NCBI GenBank assembly: GCA_963799245.1 | Contig: CAWCWN010000003.1 | Span: forward strand, 2,748,936-2,812,935 | Source: CAWCWN01 sp963799245 | Lineage (GTDB): Bacteria; Chloroflexota; Ktedonobacteria; Ktedonobacterales; Ktedonobacteraceae | DNA: 64,000 nucleotides | Direction: 5' to 3' | In this document: piece by piece, positions 36,206 through 46,436 of the stretch | How positions within the stretch are numbered: position 1 is the stretch's first letter | Layout of the letters: each line of letters starts with the position of its first letter | Made by a program: the position numbers and the translations under genes | Notes under the pieces: generated by a model | Seen by the model: only the letters and a program-made list of their open reading frames with translations | Databases searched by the model: none | What the model was told of the DNA's origin: nothing

Positions 36206-39200
36206 GTGCAGAAGATTATTCGCTTACCGCGACAACTTCCAGGTGAGCTTGACCTGGACGAGCTCAACAGGCGACTTCAAGCTGGCGAAGTATGCCTGGA
36301 TTGGACGGATGTCGAGCCAGGGGTGAAGCCAGAGCAACTGGAAAAGCTCTGTACTGGCCTTGATCTTGCCGAGCATATAGAGGCTATTGGCAGCGAGACC
36401 ATCTCCGAGAGTCTGATGCCGGCGATTCTCGGCTTTTTCGCAAGCGCAGAAGCCAATGGGAACGCACATACAGCGACTGAAGGCCGTCATGCCGAGGAAA
36501 TACTTGTAGGCGAACCTCCCGCACTCTGGTTGCCAGAGAACGAAATGGAGAATGAGGACGAGGAGAGCGATGTGCCTGCGGCCGCGGTTTCACCCAGCGA
36601 AAGCAAGCCGGGTCTCGCACAGGGTGCCGAAGTTTTGGCTGTACCTACGGCGTCGACCATGCGCGAAGAGCTGGAAGAGATGGTCTTGCGTGACTTGCTG
36701 GGACCAGCTGGCGGGCCAGACGAAGAACTGGAAGATGATCGGGTGCTTGAACGCTATCTGGTTGGGATGCTTGCTCCCAACACATTGCAGACCATGCCCG
36801 AAGAACAGGATGAACTGGGCATCGCCGAAGAAGGCGGGCAAGAAGAGGGCAAAGCCGAAGTGGGTGCGTCACAGAAGGCCAGCCTCAGCCCCTCATCGAT
36901 GGGGATAAGCTTTCGAGTGGACGCGGATGCGAGCCATCTTGTCGTGACGGCACGCTGGGGACACTATCAGAAAGCAGAGAGCCAGGTGATGACGACCCCG
37001 AAGGGCGTACCCAGACGCGTCTGGAAGCGCACGCAACGCGGAGGTCAACCACATCCTATGCCTCTCAAAGAGGGACAGATCGAACCCTGGCAACCGGAAA
37101 GCGAAGAGCAGCCAGACGTGTTCGTCAAAGGCATTGTGCGCAAGTCCAGCGAGGGCTGGACGGTCAGCCTGTTCCTGGTAAATGGGCAGCATGAGCCCAA
37201 GAAAAACCGCGACGCGGCCTGGCTCTTTCAACCCGAATTGATGGTCGAGTCACCCGACGGCGCGCCCATTTTTCAACGGCGTACTCCCGAGCCAAAGCAA
37301 TCCATCTACACTGAAGAGAATGCCATGGCGATGCTCTATCGCCGTCATGTCAGCTTCGCCACCGGGCACGGTGTGAGCGTGCATGCGGAGACGCTGCCAG
37401 GCGATCCCACCTGCGCTGTGCGCCTCGCCAGCCGCGTCGTGCCATCGTATGATGTGTCATTGACCGAAGCCCCCACGAGTCACGATATTCCTGCCCTGGC
37501 AAACCTGACGCTGGATATGCAGGACCTGGCACAATCTGCCGAGTCCGAGCTGCCGGGAAAATTACAGCCCCTGCTCACAGCCTATGCTGCCTGGATCGCT
37601 GAGCAGGAGCGGCGCATTGGTAATCCTGCCGCTGATCTGGCTGGTTACGAGGATGTTGCCAGGCAGACCCTCGCACAGTGCCGCCGGACGCTGGAGCGCA
37701 TGCAGGCAGGCATAGACATGTTGGCACGCAGCAGCGAGGCCAGCCGCGCCTTCACCTTTATGAATAAAGCTATGTGGCAGCAGCGCATTCACACGCTCTA
37801 CGCCGAGGAGCAACGGCGAGGCGGTACGCTCACCAAGAATGACATAGACCGGGCGAGCAACCGCAGCTGGCGCCCCTTCCAGCTGGCCTTTCTCTTATTG
37901 AACATCCCGGCCCTCACGGACCTCCACCATCCAGAGCGCAGCGAGGATGCGAGCGCACTGGCCGATCTCCTGTGGTTCCCCACAGGAGGCGGTAAAACCG
38001 AGGCCTACCTGGGTCTGACCGCCTACACGCTAGCCATTCGTCGTCTCCAGGGCACGATCGAGGGGCGCTCGGGACAGGATGGTGTAGCAGTCATTATGCG
38101 CTACACGCTGCGCCTGCTGACACTGCAGCAGTTCCAGCGCGCCTCGTCTCTGATGTGCGCCTGTGAGATGATTCGGCGCGAGGACAGCGCCACCTGGGGC
38201 GAGACGCCTTTCCGTCTCGGTCTGTGGGTTGGTCAGCGCTCGACGCCAAATACTACCGAGGAGAGCGAAGAGGCCAACAAACTGGAGCATGGCCTGCGCG
38301 GCAGCCAATTTGGCGGCACCGGCAGCCCACGCCAGTTGACTAGTTGCCCCTGGTGCGGCTCCGCCATTGATGGTGGCAAAAACATCGAGGTCGAGAGTGT
38401 CAGTAAGGGTCGTGGGCGTACGCTTATCTATTGCAGCGACCCGTATGGACAATGCCCCTTCAGCAAGGCTAGGTCTCCCGGTGAAGGGCTGCCCGTGCTG
38501 GTGGTGGATGAAGAGATTTATCGTTTGCTGCCCGCGCTGTTGATCGCTACCGTCGATAAGTTTGCCCAGTTGCCCTGGAAAGGCGAAACCCAGATGCTCT
38601 TTGGGCAGGTCGAGGCGCAGTGCAGCCGTCATGGTTTTCGCTCGTCCGACCTAGACGATAAAGATACACATCCTCCCGCAGGCAAGTGGCCACGTGCCCG
38701 TTCAACTTACCATGCCCCTTTACGGCCGCCCGACCTGATCATCCAGGACGAGCTCCACCTAATCTCAGGACCACTGGGTACGATGGTGGGACTGTATGAA
38801 ACGGCCATCGATCACCTGGCAAGCTGGGAAGTGGCTGGGCAGAAGGTACGCCCCAAGGTGATCGCCGCTACGGCCACCATTCGCAGGGCCAAAGACCAGA
38901 TGCATGACCTCTTCCTGCGTACAGTGAATATTTTTCCGCCGCAGGGACTGGACGTGGAGGACAACTTTTTCTCACGCCAACGCCAGCCCAGTGAGCGTAC
39001 ACCGGGGCGGCGTTACATTGGCATCTGCGCCAATGGACGGCGCTTGAAGGCTGCTCTCATTCGTGTCTATGTCGCCCACCTGGCAGCCGCCCAGGTTCTC
39101 TCCAATAAATATGGCGCTGCCGCTGATCCCTGGATGACGCTGGTCGGCTACTTTAACTCCATGAGCGAGCTGGGCGGCATGCGCCGACTGGTTGAGGACG

Positions 39201-40003
39201 ATGTCAGTTCGCGCCTGTACAAGATGGACAGCCGCGGCCTGGCCAAACGCAACAAGCCCAATCTAGAAGAACTCACCTCGCGTAAGAGCTCGGCCGTCAT
39301 TCCAGAGGTCTTGAGCAAGCTGGAACTGAGTTTCGGGGGAGCAGGCGAAGCGCGGCCCCTGGATGTGCTGCTGGCAACCAACATGATTTCGGTCGGCGTT
39401 GATGTCAAGCGCCTGGGACTGATGGTGGTCACGGGCCAACCGAAGACAACTGCCGAATATATTCAGGCGACCAGCCGCGTCGGTCGTAACTATCCAGGCC
39501 TCGTTTGTGTCGTCTACAACTGGTCTCGACCGCGTGACCTTTCGCACTACGAGCAGTTTGAACACTACCACGCTACCTTCTACCAGCAAGTGGAGGCCCT
39601 CTCGGTCACACCGTTCGCACCGCGCGCCCTCGACCGTGGGCTTGCCGCTCTGCTCACCAGTTATGTACGCCTGACCGGCCCTGAGTTCAGCAAGAACGAA
39701 GCTGCTGGCGAGGTCACGGCCTCGACCGCCTATTTCGCGCAGGCCATCGAGGACATCGCTCATCGTGCTGACGAGGTGACCTATAACGGCGAGGCAGGCG
39801 TGCGCGTGCGGGCAGACCTGGAAAAACTCAAGGGCTACTGGCTGCAGAGAGCCAGTATGCTGCCCAGTTCGGGCTACAAGACCCGCAATGATAGCAAGAC
39901 GCTGGGACTCCTCAAGGAGCCAGAGCGTGGTCGAATGGGAGCCATTTACCTGCCTGAATTCATTGCGCGACGTCGAGCCGATGGCGCTCTTAATCCTCGA
40001 TGA
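36206..40003 (+). CDS. drmA: DrmA-like helicase, 1265 aa
   Basis: DrmA is a core DISARM superfamily-2 helicase that with DrmB engages invading DNA. The start is GTG 36206. The first 75 residues (LPRQLPGELDLDELNRRLQ...LDWTDV) form a small domain I do not recognise in DrmA, possibly STAS-like. An acidic linker follows. The helicase lobe 1 has LLWFPTGGGKTEAYL (about residue 590), a four-Cys cluster (CPWCGSAIDGG...CSDPYGQCP), LIIQDELHLISGPLG (about 845) and VIAATATIRRA. Lobe 2 has LLATNMISVGVDVKRLGLMVVTGQPKT and YIQATSRVGR (about 1086). The ORF is uninterrupted. It overlaps nothing and is followed at 75 bp by drmB. Confidence 0.9.
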   Translation: MQKIIRLPRQLPGELDLDELNRRLQAGEVCLDWTDVEPGVKPEQLEKLCTGLDLAEHIEAIGSETISESLMPAILGFFASAEANGNAHTATEGRHAEEILVGEPPALWLPENEMENEDEESDVPAAAVSPSESKPGLAQGAEVLAVPTASTMREELEEMVLRDLLGPAGGPDEELEDDRVLERYLVGMLAPNTLQTMPEEQDELGIAEEGGQEEGKAEVGASQKASLSPSSMGISFRVDADASHLVVTARWGHYQKAESQVMTTPKGVPRRVWKRTQRGGQPHPMPLKEGQIEPWQPESEEQPDVFVKGIVRKSSEGWTVSLFLVNGQHEPKKNRDAAWLFQPELMVESPDGAPIFQRRTPEPKQSIYTEENAMAMLYRRHVSFATGHGVSVHAETLPGDPTCAVRLASRVVPSYDVSLTEAPTSHDIPALANLTLDMQDLAQSAESELPGKLQPLLTAYAAWIAEQERRIGNPAADLAGYEDVARQTLAQCRRTLERMQAGIDMLARSSEASRAFTFMNKAMWQQRIHTLYAEEQRRGGTLTKNDIDRASNRSWRPFQLAFLLLNIPALTDLHHPERSEDASALADLLWFPTGGGKTEAYLGLTAYTLAIRRLQGTIEGRSGQDGVAVIMRYTLRLLTLQQFQRASSLMCACEMIRREDSATWGETPFRLGLWVGQRSTPNTTEESEEANKLEHGLRGSQFGGTGSPRQLTSCPWCGSAIDGGKNIEVESVSKGRGRTLIYCSDPYGQCPFSKARSPGEGLPVLVVDEEIYRLLPALLIATVDKFAQLPWKGETQMLFGQVEAQCSRHGFRSSDLDDKDTHPPAGKWPRARSTYHAPLRPPDLIIQDELHLISGPLGTMVGLYETAIDHLASWEVAGQKVRPKVIAATATIRRAKDQMHDLFLRTVNIFPPQGLDVEDNFFSRQRQPSERTPGRRYIGICANGRRLKAALIRVYVAHLAAAQVLSNKYGAAADPWMTLVGYFNSMSELGGMRRLVEDDVSSRLYKMDSRGLAKRNKPNLEELTSRKSSAVIPEVLSKLELSFGGAGEARPLDVLLATNMISVGVDVKRLGLMVVTGQPKTTAEYIQATSRVGRNYPGLVCVVYNWSRPRDLSHYEQFEHYHATFYQQVEALSVTPFAPRALDRGLAALLTSYVRLTGPEFSKNEAAGEVTASTAYFAQAIEDIAHRADEVTYNGEAGVRVRADLEKLKGYWLQRASMLPSSGYKTRNDSKTLGLLKEPERGRMGAIYLPEFIARRRADGALNPR

Positions 40004-40077
40004 GCGCGGTCTGGGAGATACTGCGTTTGCTATGCCAGAAGAGACAAGCGAGACACCTGAAGAGAGGGAGCGCAAAA

Positions 40078-41932
40078 GTGAAAGCACTGAAAAAATATGC
40101 GGTCGGCGAAGTGCGCCCTACGCAGTTACTATTGAACTACGGCATCGGTTCGATCATCGACCTGCCCCATATCTCCACGCTGGTTATGGGCCTGGACGAT
40201 TGGGATACCGCCAAGACGCTGGAAATCAACGAGGAGCGCCTGCTTCACGCTGTCCAGGCGCGCTTGGCTCCCAGGTAAAGCAGCTCCTGTCGCCCCCCAT
40301 GAGCGAAACACGCCCGCGTACACCTTTTGAGAGTGCAGCACGGTTGGTGTGCCGGTCGCGACCTTTCCCCGCTGGATGGTTTGCCCACGCTGCCATCTGC
40401 TCGCCCCCTGGATTCGGGCTATTTTGAGCTGAAAGCCAATCCGTTCCAGTCCGATCGTACACGTTACGTCCACCATAACTGTGCGGAAACAGCCAACGGT
40501 GTTGCCCTCGCGCTTTATGATCGCGTGCGAAGGGGGGCATCTCGATGATTTCCCCTTCCACCATTTTGTGCACGGGGACAGTCCTTGCAAATCATCATTA
40601 CAGATGTTAGAGGTTGGCGTATCTGGTGAGCCCTCAGATATTTATATCAAATGCGTCATCTGTAATAAGAGCCGTCCGATGTCCGAAGCTTTTAGCAATG
40701 ATGAGAACCCATCCTATCATGCCAATTGTCGCGGCCGTCGTCCCCATCTGCGCGATTTTGAGAAGGACACCTGCCAGTATCAGGCGCGCACGATGCTACT
40801 GGCGGCCTCAAATAGCTGGTTTCCCCTGGTCTTTAATACGCTCTCCATTCCCACCGTGGTCGATCCAGTGGACCAGCTGATCGAAACCTGCTGGAATGAG
40901 CTTTGTGACGTGGAAAGTACGTACGATCTCGCGTTCTTACGGCGCAGGCAGACCCTTGAGCGCATGGGCCTGGACACCTTGAGCGATGAGGAGCTCTTGA
41001 ACAGAATAGAGCAGAGGAAACATGGCGCACAAGACGATGAAGATGCCCGGCCCTTCAACTTGAAAATACCGGAATGGGAGGTGCTGAGCCATCCCGAAAG
41101 CGCACCGAAGGCCGATGATTTTGAGGTTACGCCTGTTAGCGTACCGGATGGCTTTTCCCATGTCGTAGAGCAAGTGGTGCTGGTCGAGAAGCTACGCGAG
41201 GTGCGCGCTCTAACCGGCTTCACGCGTATCGATTCGCTGAGCGATTATGCCGAAGAAGAGGAGCTGCCAACCGAGCACATTATGCCCCTGGCACGTCACG
41301 CACCGCGCTGGGTTCCCGCCGCTGAGGTACGCGGCGAAGGCATCTTCCTGCAATTTCGTGAGGAGGCCATTCAGGCCTGGCTGCAACAGCTCATCATAGG
41401 GCAGCATGACCAGGACTTTTATGAGTCGCACTATCGTTGGCGCAAAGCGCGCCACATTCCGCATCCGGAGGACAGCTATCCCGGCATTCGCTATGTGCTG
41501 CTACACTCCTTTGCCCACGCCCTGATGCGCCAGCTCACCCTGGAATGCGGCTATACCGCAGCCAGTATTCGCGAACGCATCTACGCCCAGGCACCCGATG
41601 GTGAACATGCGGCGATGGCTGGCATCCTTCTCTATACCGCCGCTCCCGATAGCGAGGGGACGTTGGGCGGCCTGGTCAGCCTGGGCAAACCGGAGACATT
41701 GGGCTACCACATTGAAGGGGCTATCGAGGGTATGCAGTACTGCGCTTCTGACCCGCTGTGTGCGGAACATACAAGCAGGGAGGATCACACCTTGCACGAA
41801 GCCGCCTGCCATGCCTGTTTGTTTGTGCCGGAGACCTCCTGTGAGCGCGGCAACAAATACCTGGATCGCTCCGTATTGGTCCGAACGGTCGAGCGGGAAG
41901 ACCTGGCGTTTTTTCAATGTGGAGAAGCATAG
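40078..41932 (+). pseudogene. drmB: DrmB-like (DUF1998) protein with frameshifts in its first third
   Basis: DrmB carries the DUF1998 domain and partners DrmA in DISARM. The GTG at 40078 opens KALKKYAVGEVRPTQLLLNYGIGSIIDL, the usual N-terminus, ending at 40278. The next segments are in two further frames: GVPVATFPRWMVCPRC near 40350, then LDSGYFELKANPF...TRYVHHNC near 40410. The last frame (from about 40481) is open to 41932 with LPSRFMIACEGGHLDDFPFHHFVHG, many conserved positions, YPGIRYVLLHSFAHALMRQL and the Cys-rich end (DPLCAEH...EAACHACLFVPETSCERGNKYLDR). Three frame changes within 250 bp disable it unless these are sequence errors. Rejoined length is about 617 aa, normal for DrmB. Confidence 0.85.
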
Positions 41933-41967
41933 ATTGCCTGCCATCACAGTTTAGGGGGAGTTAGGAC

Positions 41968-44310
41968 ATGGATGTGACACTGGACGAGGTTGTCAAAGCA
42001 TATCTGGATGATGCAGCGTTTCAAAAGACGCGCCAGGCCTTGCTTATAGCGCGCAATGAGAGTATTCCCAGTTTGCAAGCGGTCACACTGCGCTTTATAC
42101 GTGAAGAAAGCAACCTGCAAGAATTTCGAACTCAGCTTGAAAGAACGCTGCGCACAGGTGAAGATTGGGGTGCTAATGGCTTTGGCTTTATGATGGAACT
42201 GAATAAACTGGGGAAGTATCACGATGACAAGGGTTCCATTGCCGAAGCAGAATTACGCACTGCGTTGAGCGGGCTGAATGCTCAAAATATGGGACAGCGC
42301 ATCGAACGCTTTTATCACTTTCTGCTCAAAGAAAGAGAGCGCCTGCGTCACGAGGGGAAGTCCAGCGGCATGATTGTAGCCGCCAACAATAGCGCATTTA
42401 TCATCTCGCTGTTTGCCTTCTGGCTTGATCCAGAGGGGCAGCCGATTATCTACTATGATAGCCTGCGCAAAGGCTTTTTTTTGTTAATCAAAGCGAACCT
42501 GTTGCCACCCCCGCCTCAACTACAAATGGGGCCAAAAACAGTGGACGTGCGGTCAGAAGCTGATCACCAGGCTTGCCAAGGGCTTGTACAATATCTTGCA
42601 GACCATGCTCCTCAACTTACGGCACACATCTATTGGGTCGAATATTTTTGTTACTGGATAACGCTCAGGTTCCAATCGCTTACTGAGCCCGCCAGTACAC
42701 TTGTGAAAGAGAGCGATAATGCCGATCTGCTTGCTCAAGCACCCGCAAAAACTGCACAGCTCAAAGAGACGTCCGCAACATATACGTCGGTTCAGCCTCT
42801 CTCCGAACAGGTAGCTGAAACGATCCAGGCGGCTGATAGCGTGCCTTTGATTTCCCATGAACCATTGCGAGCAGTACCAGAGCCGCTGCTCTCGCAACGT
42901 ATCCGCGAAGTGCAGCGCTATATGCTTGTTGATGAGGCGCTTATCAGGCGCATCTATCACGCCCTGCTTGCCGGGCACGTCATTCTGACCGGCCCTCCCG
43001 GCACAGGCAAGACCGAATTAGCACGTATTCTTCCAGAAATTGTATGGGGTGGTGAGAATAAAGCGGCTGAGCAAGCTGCTGAAAATGGAGATACTGGCGC
43101 ATTAACGCTAGATACAAAAACAGCCTATACGACGCGCATTGTCACGGCCACCGATGAATGGAGCGTGCGCACGCTCATCAGCGGGATCGCGCCCCAGAGC
43201 AAGAATGGCTCTGTCACGTACACGATGCAGTATGGATACCTGACCACCACTATTCTGAAAAACTGGTCGTTTAACGCCAATCGGCCGGAGGAATGGAGCT
43301 CCTTACGCCGCACGGCAGTGGTTTCCCAGAGCGGCATAGATCGTGGCACACAACAAACCTATCGCGGGCTCTGGCTGGTTATCGACGAGTTCAACCGTGC
43401 CCCCATCGACCTGGCCCTCGGAGATGCTCTGACGGCTTTGGGGGGCAACGATATGCTGCGTGTGCAGATAGAGGGTGGCAGTGCGGAACTCCCCATCCCC
43501 TATGATTTCCGCCTACTCGGGACGCTGAACAGCTTTGATCGCAACTATCTTAACCAGATCAGTGAAGCTCTGAAGCGCCGCTTCGCGTTCGTTGAAATTT
43601 TGCCGCCCACGCGTGCCCAGCGCGATGCTGAAAAGGGCATCGTGTTGTATAAAGCTTTGCAGAAGATCCGGCATCTGAGTCCCGGTATTGACCTCGCGGA
43701 CGATGGCATTCTGTACTGGGAGGGCGGAGCCATTATAGAACGTGACGACAATGGTCTCTATACGATCGAGTGGGATGACCGTCTGCCCGCCTTTCACGAA
43801 GCCTTCGAAGCCGCTTGGCGTGTCTTTGAGGTTATTCGCATTTTTCGCCAGCTGGGTACGGCCCAGGCCATAAGTCTGGTACGACATATGCTGATCGCGG
43901 GCATCATGCAAGGGTACACCACGCGCGAGGAGTGGATAGACCAGGCCCTGGATGCCGCCTTGTGTGATACACTGGCCGATCAGCTCCAGGTTTTGCTGCC
44001 CGATGAAATTGAAGCCCTGTTGTTGTATCTCACGACCGAGCACAATGCCTTCAGCGAGGTCTATAACAAGCTGCTCAACAGGCTGACGCCCAGCCGCTTA
44101 TACGGTCAGCTTCTCTCACTGGGCAGCATTGTGGACAACAATGGGCAGGTTGTTCTCACGGATGAGGAGATCGAGCAGATCGCAGCCCAAAATCAGCCGG
44201 AGGTGGCTGCCGCAACACTCAGTACGCTCTTCCACCTGGAGCATCCGACGTATAAACTGCCGCAATTTACACGGCGCCTGCGCGCGTTCAAGGCCGAGCG
44301 CGGTTTGTAA
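41968..44310 (+). CDS. McrB-like AAA+ ATPase, 780 aa
   Basis: An AAA+ NTPase of the McrB/MoxR type, expected to hexamerise and drive a nuclease partner. Residues 1-250 form an N-terminal region I do not recognise, possibly the DNA- or substrate-sensing part; it has a moderately hydrophobic stretch (SGMIVAANNSAFIISLFAFW). The AAA+ core starts with VILTGPPGTGKTELARILPEIVW (about residue 335-357). Walker B follows in LVIDEFNRAPIDLALGDALTAL (about 470), and the sensor in FRLLGTLNSFDRNYLNQISEALKRRF (about 512-537), where N-x-x-D-R and the Arg cluster match McrB. GGGGAG precedes ATG 41968, 35 bp after drmB. The next gene, 23 bp on, is its likely nuclease partner. Confidence 0.85.
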   Translation: MDVTLDEVVKAYLDDAAFQKTRQALLIARNESIPSLQAVTLRFIREESNLQEFRTQLERTLRTGEDWGANGFGFMMELNKLGKYHDDKGSIAEAELRTALSGLNAQNMGQRIERFYHFLLKERERLRHEGKSSGMIVAANNSAFIISLFAFWLDPEGQPIIYYDSLRKGFFLLIKANLLPPPPQLQMGPKTVDVRSEADHQACQGLVQYLADHAPQLTAHIYWVEYFCYWITLRFQSLTEPASTLVKESDNADLLAQAPAKTAQLKETSATYTSVQPLSEQVAETIQAADSVPLISHEPLRAVPEPLLSQRIREVQRYMLVDEALIRRIYHALLAGHVILTGPPGTGKTELARILPEIVWGGENKAAEQAAENGDTGALTLDTKTAYTTRIVTATDEWSVRTLISGIAPQSKNGSVTYTMQYGYLTTTILKNWSFNANRPEEWSSLRRTAVVSQSGIDRGTQQTYRGLWLVIDEFNRAPIDLALGDALTALGGNDMLRVQIEGGSAELPIPYDFRLLGTLNSFDRNYLNQISEALKRRFAFVEILPPTRAQRDAEKGIVLYKALQKIRHLSPGIDLADDGILYWEGGAIIERDDNGLYTIEWDDRLPAFHEAFEAAWRVFEVIRIFRQLGTAQAISLVRHMLIAGIMQGYTTREEWIDQALDAALCDTLADQLQVLLPDEIEALLLYLTTEHNAFSEVYNKLLNRLTPSRLYGQLLSLGSIVDNNGQVVLTDEEIEQIAAQNQPEVAAATLSTLFHLEHPTYKLPQFTRRLRAFKAERGL

Positions 44311-44333
44311 CTGTAGGTAAGCGAGAAAGCATA

Positions 44334-46436
44334 ATGATCGAGACAACGCCTCCGATACAAGCCGATGAGGAGCAAACGCGCCAGTGGTCGCAGCAATTGC
44401 AAAGGCGTATTCTCCGCTTGTTGTTCCAGCACGATGCGCCGCTATTGCGCAGCCAGTTTCGCCAGTTCTTTGTCGAGAGTACCCTTCCCCAGCTTCCTTT
44501 GCTACAGCAGTATGACCGGTATATCAAGCTCCAGACGCTCAGCACTGAACTGTTGGAGGACATTCTGCCGCGTATCCGGCGTCAATTGAGCTTGAAGACC
44601 AACCATGCGCGCCTGCACGAAGAGGCACCGACGCGCGGGGACATCGACTGGCGCCGTACACTCGAACGGAGTTGGAGCCTTGCGCCCGGTCTGCCGCCAA
44701 CCCGGTTCGATACTCGCCTGCGCCAACACAGTATGGACACGCCCGAAAATCTGCTCACGGTAGCAATACTGCTGGTCTACCGGCGGGAACTACGCCAGGC
44801 CATGCAAGATACATTCAGCGACGAGGCTTTGAGCGCTCAGGAACGACAGACATTTGTCAGTTTTGATGAGCGAGCCGAGCGCGAGCTTGCATCCTCGTAT
44901 GCTCGCGCCCTGAGCGAGCAGGCCCAACAAGCCGATATCAACGCCCTTGCGCAAGAGGTCACTCTCCACCTGCGACCTGGTCCCAGCCCTTATCGGGACC
45001 TGCTGGGATGGTGGCAGCGCTTCATGCAGTTCCGCGTTGGACGTACCAGTGAAGACCGAGCGTTAGCCATGGCGAGTAAGCGCAGCGACGAAAAGACGGA
45101 TGCCTGGCTCTATGAGCTCTGGATCGTGCTTGAATACCTGCATTTCTTAGAAGCAGAAGGTGCTGTGCAGGCGCAAGATATGCAGGTTGAGACAGATCTT
45201 TTGCAAGGGACCTTCACCTGGCAACAGCGGCGTTTCCGCCTGCTCTACAATCGGCAACTGGATACCTCCACCACGTTTGAGCCGGATTGGCAGCATGGAC
45301 CATCCTCGCGCCCCGACTATACTATCGAGCGGGCGCAACCTTTGGAAATCCGTCTCCAGAGCGAGTTGATCTGGCGTGAACCGCCGGTGGTGCTGGATGC
45401 CAAGTACTACCTCGGTGGTAGCGACCCCACGAACACACATGGTCCAATCAAGAAACTGCTCGGCGATATGACGCTGCTCGGTTCGCAGGTCGGTGTGCTC
45501 TTTTTCCCCCAGCTTCCTGAACCGCAAGGGGAGCAGCAGGTCACACGCATCGTACAAAGGACAGGCAAACAATACCAGGTAAAAGGAGAAGGACCGTGTC
45601 AGGTGCAACTCTATCACCTGGCGCCAGGCATGCCCTTCTCTCTGTTGCAAGAACGCCTGCGTGCCACATTAGATCTGGCCGCGCACTCTCTTCCAGATCG
45701 GCCGAAGCCAAGCTGTCAGGGCCTCTGGCTTGACCCAGACACGGTCAATTCTAGTCGCTATACCCCACCCGCGCGCACTGTGCTCTGTCTGAAACCGCAT
45801 ATTGGGCAAGGTGTCTTTGATCTGGTGAATGTTGATCAGGATTGTCTGAAAAATCCACGTGTTTGTCATGTCATGGGGCAGACCATCATCACTCCCATTG
45901 TCGTACGTGTGACAACGCAAGAGCAGCTCAATCAAGTGAGCAGCGACCTACGAACACGCCAGAGTGAACTTTTGCAGCTGGCCGAAAGCCGAGGAAATGA
46001 AGTACGGGCTGAAGAACTTCGTAGGCATATCTTTACGGGTATCGGGCGTGCTGTCGAACAGTATGTCAAGCTTTTTGGCAACACCAAGGCCATCGAAGAA
46101 AACTTCGAACGTTGGGCCTTTGGTCCTTATTGGAAGCAACACCAGCGCAGCCTCGCAGATGCGACGCGTAACTGCCTGGTCAGCGGTGAGCAGGTTTGGC
46201 AGAATTATCAGGAAATCACGCTGCAAGATTGGGCCGCACCAGCCATTCAATACTGCCGAGCCCTAGAGCATGAGTTAAAGCGGCGTCTCTATCATCCCTG
46301 TCCCAACAAATTCAAGCTCAGCGGAGCTGGCTTTACGCTCGGCACGATTACCTCAGCTTATCTCAGGCGATCCTCGGATCGAGAAGCCAAAAACAACTGG
46401 GAGACATTCAACTGGCTGGTGAGTGAATTCAGGTAG
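44334..46436 (+). CDS. McrC-like (DUF2357-type) PD-(D/E)xK protein, 700 aa as read
   Basis: The large N-terminal half is helical. It is followed by a PD-(D/E)xK nuclease core: FEPDWQHG...RPDYTIERA (Asp) and PPVVLDAKYYLGG (D-x-K, about residue 354), then a helix and a strand (MTLLGSQVGVLFFPQ). This matches McrC/DUF2357 nucleases that work with McrB-like ATPases, and the ATPase gene ends 23 bp upstream. The frame ends at 46436, but the next frame (46423-46626) continues protein-like sequence in the same style, so a frameshift near 46425 probably removed the last 65 or so residues. Inferred role: the cutting subunit of an McrBC-like pair embedded in the DISARM operon. Confidence 0.78.
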   Translation: MIETTPPIQADEEQTRQWSQQLQRRILRLLFQHDAPLLRSQFRQFFVESTLPQLPLLQQYDRYIKLQTLSTELLEDILPRIRRQLSLKTNHARLHEEAPTRGDIDWRRTLERSWSLAPGLPPTRFDTRLRQHSMDTPENLLTVAILLVYRRELRQAMQDTFSDEALSAQERQTFVSFDERAERELASSYARALSEQAQQADINALAQEVTLHLRPGPSPYRDLLGWWQRFMQFRVGRTSEDRALAMASKRSDEKTDAWLYELWIVLEYLHFLEAEGAVQAQDMQVETDLLQGTFTWQQRRFRLLYNRQLDTSTTFEPDWQHGPSSRPDYTIERAQPLEIRLQSELIWREPPVVLDAKYYLGGSDPTNTHGPIKKLLGDMTLLGSQVGVLFFPQLPEPQGEQQVTRIVQRTGKQYQVKGEGPCQVQLYHLAPGMPFSLLQERLRATLDLAAHSLPDRPKPSCQGLWLDPDTVNSSRYTPPARTVLCLKPHIGQGVFDLVNVDQDCLKNPRVCHVMGQTIITPIVVRVTTQEQLNQVSSDLRTRQSELLQLAESRGNEVRAEELRRHIFTGIGRAVEQYVKLFGNTKAIEENFERWAFGPYWKQHQRSLADATRNCLVSGEQVWQNYQEITLQDWAAPAIQYCRALEHELKRRLYHPCPNKFKLSGAGFTLGTITSAYLRRSSDREAKNNWETFNWLVSEFR

